This document shows, one piece after another, positions 51,541 through 64,000 of a DNA stretch of 64,000 nt (position 1 is the stretch's first letter; every line of letters starts with the position of its first letter). The position numbers were made by a program, and so were the translations under genes. The notes under the pieces are model-generated. The model saw nothing but the letters and a program-made list of their open reading frames with translations. It was not told the DNA's origin and ran no database searches. Origin of the DNA: Taudactylus pleione (lineage: Eukaryota; Chordata; Amphibia; Anura; Myobatrachidae); contig JAUIMM010000202.1 in the NCBI GenBank assembly GCA_031769625.1, positions 5,690,001 through 5,754,000 on the forward strand, written 5' to 3'.

Positions 51541-53317
51541 AATCTTTACAGTTTGAGGCTTTCCAAAAAGGAGAAACAGTGCAAACGCACCTGCTAAAGA
51601 TCCAGCGAAGGCGGCAAACCTCACAGAATGATCCTTCTTCTGACAGGTAAGTGCTACTAATAGAAGTCATCAAGCAGACACTTCCTGCCAAAATACTGTG
51701 TATGCTTTGTTCATCCAAAACTTTCATCCTACTGATCCTGGAGCTCCATGGGGTCCCAAGTAGTGAACACTGTCATTCCTCTGCAAATGACTCATGTCTC
51801 TATCTTCTCAGCAAAAGACTCCTAAGTTCCATCTTGACTGTAGACAACATCAGCAGTGGAGAAGAAGGCCAGCCATTAACCTCTTGGCATCAGGATGGAG
51901 ACCAAACAGTGGTCAAAGAAAGATTCCATCTAAATTGGTAAACTCTACCGCTGTATTACGACGCTTTATTACATTGTTTGGCATCATATTTACCTAATGT
52001 TATCTGCCGTAGCATTTTGTCCATAAATAAAATGTTGATGTATCACTGTTATGAATTGTTATCTGCTGCATTTTATCTTTATGTTTAGCATTATTATATA
52101 TGTTATACACTTTTTACCTGTATGACATAGTATAATGTGCTTATAATACCATCATGCTTTGTCTATATTATTTGTACATTGCCGCAGTATTATGTTTTAA
52201 GATTAAATTGTAATGTAATAGTTATATGTTGTTGACAAGCATATTTGCCTCTGTATAAAGCATTGTTATGTATTATGTTAATACAATGTTATCGTTTGCA
52301 AAAATGTGTTCAATAAATTAATGTATTGTGTTTATACATTGTTGTGTTGGAGAAAAGGGTCTTGATTCACTGATTGGCTGAAAAATGGTTTCAATTTAAA
52401 ATGGTGTTTCATAACTAGCTAAGCCTTAATCTTTACAGTTTGAGGCTTTCCAAAAAGGAGAAACAGTGCAAACGCACCTGCTAAAGATCCAGCGATGGCG
52501 GCAAACCTCACAGAATGATCCTTCTTCTGACAGGTAAGTGCTACTAATGGACGTCATCTAGCAGACACTTCCTGCCAAAATACTGTGTATGCTTTGATCA
52601 TCCAGAACTTTCATTCTACTGATCCTGGAGCTCCTTGAGGTCCTACGAAGTGAACACTGTCATTCCTCTGCAAATGACTCATGTTTCTATCTTCTCAGCA
52701 AAAAGACTCCTAAGTTCGATCTTGACTGTAGACAACATCAGCAGTGGAGAAGAAGGCCAGCCATTTACCTCTTGGCATCAGAGTGGAGACCAAACAGTGG
52801 TCAAAGAAAGATTCCTTCTAAATTGGTGCTCTCTACTGCTGTATTACGACACTTTATTATATTGTTTGGCATCATATTTACCTAATGTTATCTGCCGTAG
52901 CATTTTGGCCCTATATAAAATGTTGATGTATCACTGTTATGAATTGTTATCTGCTGCATTTTAACTTTATGTTTAGCATTATTATATATGTTATACACTT
53001 TTTACCTGTATGACATAGTATAATGTGCTTATATTACCATCGTGCATCATCTATATTATTTGTACATTGCCGCAGTATTATGTTTTAAGATTAAATTGTA
53101 ATGTAATAGTTATATGTTGTTGACTTAAGCATATTTGCCTCTGTATAAAGCTTTGTTATGTATTATGTTAATACAATGTTATCGTTTGCAAAAAAGTGTT
53201 CAATAAATTAATGTATTGTGTTTAAACAATGTTGTGTTGGAGAAAAGGGTCTTGATTCCCTGATTGGCTCAAAAATGGTTTAAATTTAAAATGGTGTTTC
53301 ATAACTAGCTAAGCCTT
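51541..53317 (+). repeat. Copies 59-60
   Basis: Copies start at 51541 and 52428. Copy 59 begins as type C, then has CCATTAACC, GGTAAACTC (an in-frame TAA), ATAAATAAAA in place of the TATA-like motif and a GACAAGC tail. Copy 60 has CCTTGAGGTCCTACGAAG and an extra A at the start of the terminal exon (a frameshift), then returns to the copy 51 sequence in its second half. The ~8-kb offset match resumes there. Confidence 0.75.
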
Positions 53318-56300
53318 AATCTTTACAGTTTGAGGATTTCCAAAAAGGAGAAACAGTGCAAACGCACTTGCTAAAGATCCAGCGATGGCAGCAAACCTCA
53401 CAGAATGATCCTTCTTCTGACAGGTAAGTGCTACTAATGGACGTCATCTAGCATACACTTCCTGCCAAAATACTGTGTATGCTTTGATCATCCAAAACTT
53501 TCATCCTACTGATCCTGGAGCTCCATGGGTCCCACGTAGTGAACACTGTCATTCCTCTGCAAATGACTCATGTTTCTATCTTCTCAGCAAAAGACTCCTA
53601 AGTTCCATCTTGACTGTAGACAACATCAGCAGTGGAGAAGAAGGCCAGCCATTTACCTCTTGGCTTCAGGGTGGAGACCAATCAGTGGTCAAAGAAAGAT
53701 TCCTTCTATATTGGTGTACTCTACCGATGTATTACTACACTTTATTATATTGTTTGGCATCATATTTACCTAATGTTATCTGCCGTAGCATTTTGTCCCT
53801 ATACAAAATGTTGATGTATCACTGTTATGAATTGTTATCTGCTGCATTTTAACTTTATGTTTAACATTGTTATATATGTTATACACTTTTTACCTGTATG
53901 ACATAGTATAATGTGCTTATATTACCATCATGCATTGTCTATATTATTTGTACATTGCCGCAGTATTATGTTTTAAGATTAAATTGTAATATAATAGTTA
54001 TATGTTGTTGACTTAACCATATTTGCCTCTGTATAAAGCATTGTTATGTATTATGTTAATACAATGTTATCGTTTGCAAAAAAAGTGTTCAATAAATTAA
54101 TGTATTGTGTTTATACATTGTTGTGTTGGAGAAAAGGGTCTTGATTCCATGATTGGCTCAAAAAATAGATTAAATTTAAAATGGTGTTTCATAACTAGCT
54201 AAGCCTTAATCTTTACAGTTTGAGGCTTTCCAAAAAGGAGAAACAGTGCAAAGGCACCTGCTAAAGATCCAGCGATGGCGGCAAACCTCACAGAATGATC
54301 CTTCTTCTGACAGGTAAGTGCTAATAATGGACGTCATCTAGCAGACACTTCCTGCCAAAATATTGTGTATGCTTTGATCATCCAGAACTTTCATCCTGCT
54401 GATCCTGGAGCTCCATGGGGTCCCACGTAGTGAACACTGTCATTCCTCTTCAAATGACTCATGTTTCTATCTTCTCAGCAAAAGACTCCTAAGTTCCATC
54501 TTGACTGTAGACAACATCAGCAGTGGAGAAGAAGGCCAGCCATTTACCTCTTGGCATCAGGGTGGAGACCAAACAGTGGTCAAAGAAAGATTCCTTCTAA
54601 ATTGGTGTACTCTACCGCTGTATTACGACACTTTATTATATTGTTTGGCATCATATTTACCTAATGTCATCTGCCGTAGCATTTTGTCCCTATATAAAAT
54701 GTTGATGTATCACTGTTATGAATTGTTATCTGCTGCATTTTAACTTTATGTTTAACATTGTTATATATGTTATACACTTTTTACCTGTATGACATAATGC
54801 ATGATGGTAATATAAGCACATTATACTATCTATATTATTTGTACATTGCCGCAGTATTATGTTTTAAGATTAAATTGTAATGTAATAGTTATATGTTGTT
54901 GACAAGCATATTTGCCTCTGTATAAAGCATTGTTATGTATTATGTTAATACAATGTTATCGTTTGCAAAAAAGTGTTCAATAAATTAATATATTGTGTTT
55001 ATACATTGTTGTGTTGGAGAAAAGGGTCTTGATACCCTGATTGGCTCAAAAATGTTTTAAATTTAAAATGGTGTTTCATAACTAGCTAAGCCTTAATCTT
55101 TACAGTTTGAGGCTTTCCAAAAAGGAGAAACAGTGCAAAGGCACCTGCTAAAGATCCAGCGATGGCGGCAAACCTCACAGAATGATCCTTCTTCTGACAG
55201 GTAAGTGCTACTAATGGACGTCATCTAGCAGACACTTCCTGCCAAAATACTGTGTATGCTTTGATCATCCAGAACTTTCATCCTACTGATCCTGGAGCTC
55301 CATGGGGTCCCACGTAGTGAACACTGTCATTCCTCTGCAAATGACTCATGTTTCTATCTTCTCAGCAAAAGACTCCTAAGTTCCATCTTGACTGTAGACA
55401 ACATCAGCAGTGGAGAAGCAGGCCAGCCATTTACCTCTTGGCATCAGGGTGGAGACCAAACAGTGGTCAAAGTAAGATTCCTTCTAAATTGGTGTACTCT
55501 ACCGCTGTATTACGACACTTTATTATATTGTTTGGCATCATATTTACCTAATGTTATCTGCCGTAGCATTTTGTCCCTATATAAAATGTTGATGTATCAC
55601 TGTTATGAATTGTTATCTGCTGCATTTTAACTTTATGTTTAACATTGTTATATATGTTATACACTTTTTACCTGTATGACATAGTATAATGTGCTTATAT
55701 TACCATCATGCAATGTCTATATTATTTGTACATTGCTGCAGTATTATGTTTTAAGATTACATTTTAATATAATAGTTATATGTTGTTGACTTAAGCATAT
55801 TTGCCTCTGTATAAAGCATTGTTATGTATTATGTTAATACAGTGTTATCGTTTGGAAAAAAAGTGTTCAATAGATTAATGTATTGTGTTTATACATTCTT
55901 GTGTTGGAGAAAAGGGTCTTGATTCCCTGATTGGCTCAAAAATAGCTTAAATTTAAAAGGGTGTTTCATAACTAGCTAAGCCTTAATCTTTACAGTTTGA
56001 GGCTTTCCAAAAAGGAGAAACAGTGCAAAGGCACCTGCTAAAGATCCAGCGATGGCGGCAAACCTCACAGAATGATCCTTCTTCTGACAGGTAAGTGCTA
56101 ATAATGGACGTCATCTAGCAGACACTTCCTGCCAAAATATTGTGTATGCTTTGATCATCCAGAACTTTCATCCTGCTGATCCTGGAGCTCCATGGGGTCC
56201 CACGTAGTGAACACTGTCATTCCTCTGCAAATGACTCATGTTTCTATCTTCTCAGCAAAAGACTCCTAAGTTCCATCTTGACTGTAGACAACATCAGCAG

Positions 56301-59300
56301 TGGAGAAGAAGGCCAGCCATTTACCTCTTGGCATCAGGGTGGAGACCAAACAGTGGTCAAAGAAAGATTCCTTCTAAATTGGTGTACTCTACCGCTGTAT
56401 TACGACACTTTATTATATTGTTTGGCATCATATTTACCTAATGTCATCTGCCGTAGCATTTTGTCCCTATATAAAATGTTGATGTATCACTGTTATGAAT
56501 TGTTATCTGCTGCATTTTAACTTTATTTTTAACATTGTTATATATGTTATACACTTTTTACCTGTATGACATAGTATAATGTGCTTATATTACCATCATG
56601 CATTGTCTATATTATTTGTACATTGCCGCAGTATTATGTTTTAAGATTAAATTGTAATGTAATAGTTATATGTTGTTGACTTAAGCACATTTGTCTCTGT
56701 ATATAGCATTGTTATGTATTATGTTAATACAATGTTATCTTTTGCAAAAATAGTGTTTAATAAATTAATGTATTGTGTTTATACATTGTTGTGTTGGAGA
56801 AAAGGGTCTTGATTCCCTGATTGACTCAAAAATGGCTTAAATTTAAAATGGTGTTTCATAACTAGCCATACCTTAATCTTTACAGTTTGAGGCTTTCCAA
56901 AAAGGAGAAACAGTGCAAACGCACCTGCTAAAGATCCAGCGATGGCGGCAAACCTCAAGGAATGATCCTTCTTCTGACAGGTAAGTGCTACTAATGGAAG
57001 TAGTCAAGCAGACTCTTCCTGCCAAAATACTGTGTATGCTTTGATCATCCAGAACTTTCATCCTACTGATCCTGGAGCTCCATGGGGTCCCACATAGTGA
57101 ACACTGTCATTCCTCTGCAAATGACTCAGGTCTCTATCTTCTCAAAAAAAGACTCCTAAGTTCCATCTTGACTGTAGACAACATCAGCATTGGAGAAAAA
57201 GGCCAGCCATTTACCTCTTGGCATCAGGGTGGAGACCAAACAGTGGTCAAAGAATGATTCCTTCTAAATTGGTGTACTCTACCGCTGTATTATGACACTT
57301 TATTATATTGTTTGGCATCATATTTACCTAATGTTATCTGCCGTAGCATTTTGTCCCTATATAAAATGTTAATTGTATCACTGTTATGAATTGTTATCTG
57401 CTGAATTTTAACTTTATGTTTAACATTGTTATATATGTTCTTCACTTTTTACCTGTATGACATATTATAATGTGCTTATATTACCACCATGCATTGTCTA
57501 TATTATTTGTACATTGCCGCAGTATTATGTTTTAATATTAAATTGTAATGTAATAGTTATATGTTGTTGACTTATGCATATTTGCCTCTGTATATAGCAT
57601 TGTTATGTATTATGTTATACAATGTTATCGTTTGCAAAAATAGTGTTCAATTAATTAATGTATTGTGTTTATACATTGTTGTGTTGGAGAAAAGGGTCTT
57701 GATTCCATGATTGGCTCAAAAATGGATTAAATTTAAAATGGTGTTTCATAACTAGCTAAGCCTTAATCTTTACAGTTTGAGGCTTTCCAAAAAGGAGCAA
57801 ACGCACCTGCTAAAGATCCAGCGATGGCGGCAAACCTCACAGAATGATCCTTCTTCTGACAGGTAAGTGCTACTAATGGACGTCATCAAGCAGACACTTC
57901 CTGACAAAATAATGTGTATTCTTTGATCATCCAGAACTTTCATCTTACTGATCCTGGAGCTCCATGGGGTCCCACGTAGTGAACACTGTCATTCCTCTGC
58001 AAATGTCTCATGTCTCTATCTTCTCAGCAAAAGACTCCAAAGTTCCATCTTGACTGTAGACAACATGAGCAGTGGAGAAGAAGGCCAGCCATTAACCTCT
58101 TGGCATCAGGGTGGAAACCAAACAGTGGTCAAAGTAAGATTCCTTCTAAATTGGTGTACTCTACCGTTGTATTACGAAACTTTATTACATTGTTTGGCAT
58201 CATATTTACCTAATGTTATCTGCCGTAGCATTTTGTCCCTATATAAAATGTTGATGTATCACTGTTATGAATTGTTATTTGCTGCATTTTAACTTTATGT
58301 TTAACATTGTTATATATGTTATACACTTTTTACCTGTATGACATAGTATAATGTGCTTATATTGCCATCATGCATTGTCTATATTATTTGTACATTGCCG
58401 CAGTATTATGTTTTAAAATTAAATTGTAATGTAATAGTTATATGTTGATGACTTAAGCAAAAGTGACTCTGTATATAGCATTGTTATGTATTATGTTAAT
58501 ACAATGTTATCTTTTACAAAAATAGTGCTCAATAAATTTACATATTGTGTTTATACATTGTTGTGTTGGAGTAAAGGGTCTTGATTCTCTGATTGGCTCA
58601 AAAATGGCTTAAATTTAAAATGGTGTTTCATAACTAGCTAAGCCTTAATTTTCACAGTTTGAGGCTTTCCAAAAAGGAGGAACAGTGCAAACACACCTGC
58701 TAAAGTTCCAGCGATGGCGACAAACCTCACGGAATGATCATTCTTTTGACAGGTAAGTGCTACTAATGGACGTCATCAAGCTGAGACTTCCTGCCAAAAT
58801 ACTGTGTATGCTTTGATCATCCAGAACTTTCATCCTACTGATCCTGGAGCTCCATGGGGTCCAACATAGTGAACACTGTCATTCCTCTGCAAATGACTCA
58901 GGTCTCTATCTTCTCAGCAAAAGACCCCTAAATTTCATCTTGACTGTAGACAACATCAGCAGTGGAGAAGAAGGCCAGCCATTTACCTCTTGGCATCAGG
59001 ATGGAGACCAGTGGTCAAAGAAAGATTCCTTCTAAATTGGTGTACTCTACCGCTGTATTACGACACTTTATTATATTGTTTGGCATCATATTTACCTAAT
59101 GTTATCTGCCGTAGCATTTTGTCACTATATAAAATGTTGATGTATCACTGTTATGAATTGTTATCTGCTGCATAATAACTTTATGTTCAGCATTATTATA
59201 TATGTTATACACTTTTTACCTGTATGACATAGTATAATGTGCTTATGTTACCATCATGCATTGTCTGTATTATTTGAACATTGCCGCAGTATTATGTTTT

Positions 59301-59481
59301 AAGATTAAATTGTAATGTAATAGTTATATGTTGTTGACTTAAGCACATTTGCCTCTGTATATAGCATTGTTATATATTATGTTAATACAATGTTATCTTT
59401 TGCAAAAATAGTGTTCAATAAATTAATGTATTGTGTTTATACATTGTTGTGTAGGAGAAAAGGGTCTTGATTCCCTGATTG
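52725..59481 (+). repeat. ~7,990-bp nine-monomer duplication, second unit (shared part)
   Basis: Second half of copy 60, then copies 61-67 (starts 53318, 54208, 55095, 55985, 56875, 57765, 58647), parallel to 51-58. Copy 61 differs from 52 in its tail, and copy 62 carries a micro-inversion. The expected counterpart of copy 59 is missing: after 67 the array repeats copies 65-67 instead. Confidence 0.85.
54796..54827 (-). other. 32-bp micro-inversion in copy 62
   Basis: All other copies read GACAT-AGTATAATGTG...ATGCATT-ATCTATATT or a close variant here. This copy reads GACAT-AATGCATG...CATTATACT-ATCTATATT, the exact reverse complement of the segment between unchanged flanks. AT dinucleotides at both borders make the limits ambiguous by about two bases. 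The nine-monomer counterpart (copy 53, 46220) is not inverted, so the event followed that duplication. Confidence 0.95.
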
Positions 59482-62400
59482 ACTCAAAAATGGCTTAAAT
59501 TTAAAATGGTGTTTCATAACTAGCTAAGCCTTAATCTTTACAGTTTGAGGCTTTCCAAAAAGGAGAAACAGTGCAAACGCACCTGCTAAAGATCCAGCGA
59601 TGGCGGCAAACCTCAAGGAATGATCCTTCTTCTGACAGGTAAGTGCTACTAATGGAAGTAGTCAAGCAGACTCTTCCTGCCAAAATACTGTGTATGCTTT
59701 GATCATCCAGAACTTTCATCCTACTGATCCTGGAGCTCCATGGGGTCCCACATAGTGAACACTGTCATTCCTCTGCAAATGACTCAGGTCTCTATCTTCT
59801 CAAAAAAAGACTCCTAAGTTCCATCTTGACTGTAGACAACATCAGCATTGGAGAAAAAGGCCAGCCATTTACCTCTTGGCATCAGGGTGGAGACCAAACA
59901 GTGGTCAAAGAATGATTCCTTCTAAATTGGTGTACTCTACCGCTGTATTATGACACTTTATTATATTGTTTGGCATCATATTTACCTAATGTTATCTGCC
60001 GTAGCATTTTGTCCCTATATAAAATGTTAATTGTATCACTGTTATGAATTGTTATCTGCTGAATTTTAACTTTATGTTTAACATTGTTATATATGTTCTT
60101 CACTTTTTACCTGTATGACATATTATAATGTGCTTATATTACCACCATGCATTGTCTATATTATTTGTACATTGCCGCAGTATTATGTTTTAATATTAAA
60201 TTGTAATGTAATAGTTATATTTTGTTGACTTATGCATATTTGCCTCTGTATATAGCATTGTTATGTATTATGTTATACAATGTTATCGTTTGCAAAAATA
60301 GTGTTCAATTAATTAATGTATTGTGTTTATACATTGTTGTGTTGGAGAAAAGGGTCTTGATTCCATGATTGGCTCAAAAATGGATTAAATTTAAAATGGT
60401 GTTTCATAACTAGCTAAGCCTTAATCTTTACAGTTTGAGGCTTTCCAAAAAGGAGCAAACGCACCTGCTAAAGATCCAGCGATGGCGGCAAACCTCACAG
60501 AATGATCCTTCTTCTGACAGGTAAGTGCTACTAATGGACGTCATCAAGCAGACACTTCCTGACAAAATAATGTGTATTCTTTGATCATCCAGAACTTTCA
60601 TCTTACTGATCCTGGAGCTCCATGGGGTCCCACGTAGTGAACACTGTCATTCCTCTGCAAATGTCTCATGTCTCTATCTTCTCAGCAAAAGACTCCAAAG
60701 TTCCATCTTGACTGTAGACAACATGAGCAGTGGAGAAGAAGGCCAGCCATTAACCTCTTGGCATCAGGGTGGAAACCAAACAGTGGTCAGAGTAAGATTC
60801 CTTCTAAATTGGTGTACTCTACCGTTGTATTACGAAACTTTATTACATTGTTTGGCATCATATTTACCTAATGTTATCTGCCGTAGCATTTTGTCCCTAT
60901 ATAAAATGTTGATGTATCACTGTTATAAATTGTTATTTGCTGCATTTTAACTTTATGTTTTACATTGTTATATATGTTATACACTTTTTACCTGTATGAC
61001 ATAGTATAATGTGCTTATATTGCCATCATGCATTGTCTATATTATTTGTACATTGCCGCAGTATTATGTTTTAAAATTAAATTGTAATGTAATAGTTATA
61101 TGTTGATGACTTAAGCAAAAGTGACTCTGTATATAGCATTGTTATGTATTATGTTAATACAATGTTATCTTTTACAAAAATAGTGCTCAATAAATTTACA
61201 TATTGTGTTTATACATTGTTGTGTTGGAGTAAAGGGTCTTGATTCTCTGATTGGCTCAAAAATGGCTTAAATTTAAAATGGTGTTTCATAACTAGCTAAG
61301 CCTTAATTTTCACAGTTTGAGGCTTTCCAAAAAGGAGGAACAGTGCAAACACACCTGCTAAAGTTCCAGCGATGGCGACAAACCTCACGGAATGATCATT
61401 CTTTTGACAGGTAAGTGCTACTAATGGACGTCATCAAGCTGACACTTCCTGCCAAAATACTGTGTATGCTTTGATCATCCAGAACTTTCATCCTACTGAT
61501 CCTGGAGCTCCATGGGGTCCAACATAGTGAACACTGTCATTCCTCTGCAAATGACTCAGGTCTCTATCTTCTCAGCAAAAGACCCCTAAATTTCATCTTG
61601 ACTGTAGACAACATCAGCAGTGGAGAAGAAGGCCAGCCATTTACCTCTTGGCATCAGGATGGAGACCAGTGGTCAAAGAAAGATTCCTTCTAAATTGGTG
61701 TACTCTACCGCTGTATTACGACACTTTATTATATTGTTTGGCATCATATTTACCTAATGTTATCTGCCGTAGCATTTTGTCACTATATAAAATGTTGATG
61801 TATCACTGTTATGAATTGTTATCTGCTGCATTATAACTTTATGTTCAGCATTATTATATATGTTATACACTTTTACCTGTATGACATAGTATAATGTGCT
61901 TATGTTACCATCATGCATTGTCTGTATTATTTGAACATTGCCGCAGTATTATGTTTTAAGATTAAATTGTAATGTAATAGTTATATGTTGTTGACTTAAG
62001 CACATTTGCCTCTGTATATAGCATTGTTATATATTATGTTAATACAATGTTATCTTTTGCAAAAATAGTGTTCAATAAATTAATGTATTGTGTTTATACA
62101 TTGTTGTGTAGGAGAAAAGGGTCTTGATTCCCTGATTGACTCAAAAATGGCTTAAATTTAAAATGGTGTTTCATAACTAGCTAAGCCTTAATCTTTACAG
62201 TTTGAGGCTTTCCAAAAAGGAGAAACAGTGCAAACGCACCTGCTAAAGATCCAGCGATGGCGGCAAACCTCACAGAATGATCCTTCTTCTGACAGGTAAG
62301 TGCTACTAATGGAAGTAGTCAAGCAGACTCTTCCTGCCAAAATACTGTGTATGCTTTGATCATCCAGAACTTTCATCCTACTGATCCTGGAGCTCCATGG

Positions 62401-64000
62401 GGTCCCACATAGTGAACACTGTCATTCCTCTGCAAATGACTCAGGTCTCTATCTTCTCAAAAAAAGACTCCTAAGTTCCATCTTGACTGTAGACAACATC
62501 AGCATTGGAGAAAAAGGCCAGCCATTTACCTCTTGGCATCAGGGTGGAGACCAAACAGTGGTCAAAGAATGATTCCTTCTAAATTGGTGTACTCTACCGC
62601 TGTATTATGACACTTTATTATATTGTTTGGCATCATATTTACCTAATGTTATCTGCCGTAGCATTTTGTCCCTATATAAAATGTTAATTGTATCACTGTT
62701 ATGAATTGTTATCTGCTGAATTTTAACTTTATGTTTAACATTGTTATATATGTTCTTCACTTTTTACCTGTATGACATATTATAATGTGCTTATATTACC
62801 ACCATGCATTGTCTATATTATTTGTACATTGCCGCAGTATTATGTTTTAATATTAAATTGTAATGTAATAGTTATATGTTGTTGACTTATGCATATTTGC
62901 CTCTGTATATAGCATTGTTATGTATTATGTTATACAATGTTATCGTTTGCAAAAATAGTGTTCAATTAATTAATGTATTGTGTTTATACATTGTTGTGTT
63001 GGAGAAAAGGGTCTTGATTCCATGATTGGCTCAAAAATGGATTAAATTTAAAATGGTGTTTCATAACTAGCTAAGCCTTAATCTTTACAGTTTGAGGCTT
63101 TCCAAAAAGGAGCAAACGCACCTGCTAAAGATCCAGCGATGGCGGCAAACCTCACAGAATGATCCTTCTTCTGACAGGTAAGTGCTACTAATGGACGTCA
63201 TCAAGCAGACACTTCCTGACAAAATAATGTGTATTCTTTGATCATCCAGAACTTTCATCTTACTGATCCTGGAGCTCCATGGGGTCCCACGTAGTGAACA
63301 CTGTCATTCCTCTGCAAATGTCTCATGTCTCTATCTTCTCAGCAAAAGACTCCAAAGTTCCATCTTGACTGTAGACAACATGAGCAGTGGAGAAGAAGGC
63401 CAGCCATTAACCTCTTGGCATCAGGGTGGAAACCAAACAGTGGTCAAAGTAAGATTCCTTCTAAATTGGTGTACTCTACCGTTGTATTACGAAACTTTAT
63501 TACATTGTTTGGCATCATATTTACCTAATGTTATCTGCCGTAGCATTTTGTCCCTATTTAAAATGTTGATGTATCACTGTTATGAATTGTTATTTGCTGC
63601 ATTTTAACTTTATGTTTAACATTGTTATATATGTTATACACTTTTTACCTGTATGACATAGTATAATGTGCTTATATTGCCATCATGCATTGTCTATATT
63701 ATTTGTACATTGCCGCAGTATTATGTTTTAAAATTAAATTGTAATGTAATAGTTATATGTTGATGACTTAAGCAAAAGTGACTCTGTATATAGCATTGTT
63801 ATGTATTATGTTAATACAATGTTATCTTTTACAAAAATAGTGCTCAATAAATTTACATATTGTGTTTATACATTGTTGTGTTGGAGTAAAGGGTCTTGAT
63901 TCTCTGATTGGCTCAAAAATGGCTTAAATTTAAAATGGTGTTTCATAACTAGCTAAGCCTTAATTTTCACAGTTTGAGGCTTTCCAAAAAGGAGGAACAG
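56875..64000 (+). repeat. 2,658-bp trimeric repeat to the window edge
   Basis: Copies start at 56875, 57765, 58647 / 59533, 60423, 61305 / 62190, 63080 and a 39-bp start of the next at 63962. The unit is degenerate copy 56 type, type A with the 8-bp exon deletion, then type B. Copies 67 and 70 end with GTAGGAG followed by GATTGACTC. Copy 58 ends GTAGGAG with GATTGGCTC and copy 64 ends GTTGGAG with GATTGACTC, so the founding crossover lies between about 59,453 and 59,482. The expansion may continue beyond the window. Confidence 0.9.

Larger units (their letters stand above)
1..64000 (+). repeat. Satellite array, ~889-bp monomer, 72 full copies plus a partial
   Basis: The same ~889-bp sequence recurs head to tail from first to last base, always in the same orientation. 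Each copy can be started at AATCTTTACAG (AATTTTCACAG in one subfamily) just before TTTGAGGCT. Copy lengths read from successive starts lie between about 882 and 891 bp. Copies differ by scattered substitutions and small indels that recur in sets, so the array has higher-order structure. No transposon, rRNA, tRNA or unrelated gene was seen. Short frames of 60-80 codons on both strands repeat with the monomer and are a consequence of it. Both array ends lie outside the window. Confidence 0.98.

Noticed and set aside
1..64000. CRISPR array or bacterial tandem genes
   Set aside because: The repeat unit is 889 bp with no short repeat/unique spacer pattern, no cas genes and eukaryotic splice and poly(A) signals.
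1..64000. Tandem rDNA, 5S, tRNA or snRNA cluster
   Set aside because: No recognisable rRNA segment, A/B box tRNA fold, 5S internal control region or snRNA Sm site was seen in the monomer.

Overview
The whole window is one uninterrupted eukaryotic satellite array. About 72 complete head-to-tail copies of an 889-bp monomer (range roughly 882-891 bp) lie in the same orientation, plus 39 bp of a 73rd. No unrelated sequence, transposon, RNA gene or ordinary single-copy gene interrupts it. The host is probably an animal, possibly a vertebrate. This is inferred from consensus CAG|GTAAGT donors, a 165-bp intron that is not especially AT-rich, AATAAA followed by a GU-rich stretch, and the absence of any bacterial gene organisation. 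I cannot name the species.

The monomer is not featureless. Read from its first base (copy 1, 1-889) it resembles the 3' end of a gene: a splice acceptor, a 95-nt internal exon, a perfect donor, a 165-nt intron with branch-point-like sequence and a pyrimidine-rich acceptor, then a terminal exon with stop codon, AT-rich 3' UTR-like tail, AATAAA and GU-rich element. Splicing joins the two exons into one open frame of 119 residues. That frame has no start codon in most copies and is open only back to the first acceptor. The simplest reading is that the last two exons of a cellular gene were captured and amplified as a satellite. I do not recognise the protein. By eye about 45 of 72 copies keep the spliced frame open; the rest carry recurrent lesions shared by descent.

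Layout: 1-5334, six copies of exactly 889 bp; 5335-16888, a zone with a 5,330-bp (six-monomer) duplication and a chimeric copy; 16889-28446, dimer-like copies and a near-perfect 4,446-bp (five-monomer) tandem duplication; 28447-30226, transition; from about 30,030 a second sequence subfamily; 34669-45329, a 2,666-bp trimeric higher-order repeat; about 44,740-59,500, a 7,990-bp (nine-monomer) duplication; 56875-64000, a 2,658-bp trimer repeated to the window edge. Breakpoints fall inside monomers, as expected for unequal crossing-over. One copy (54208-55094) carries a clean 32-bp micro-inversion.

There is no operon or multi-gene system here. The interest lies in the gene-like anatomy of the satellite, the layered history of its higher-order repeats, and regulatory-looking motifs multiplied every 889 bp.
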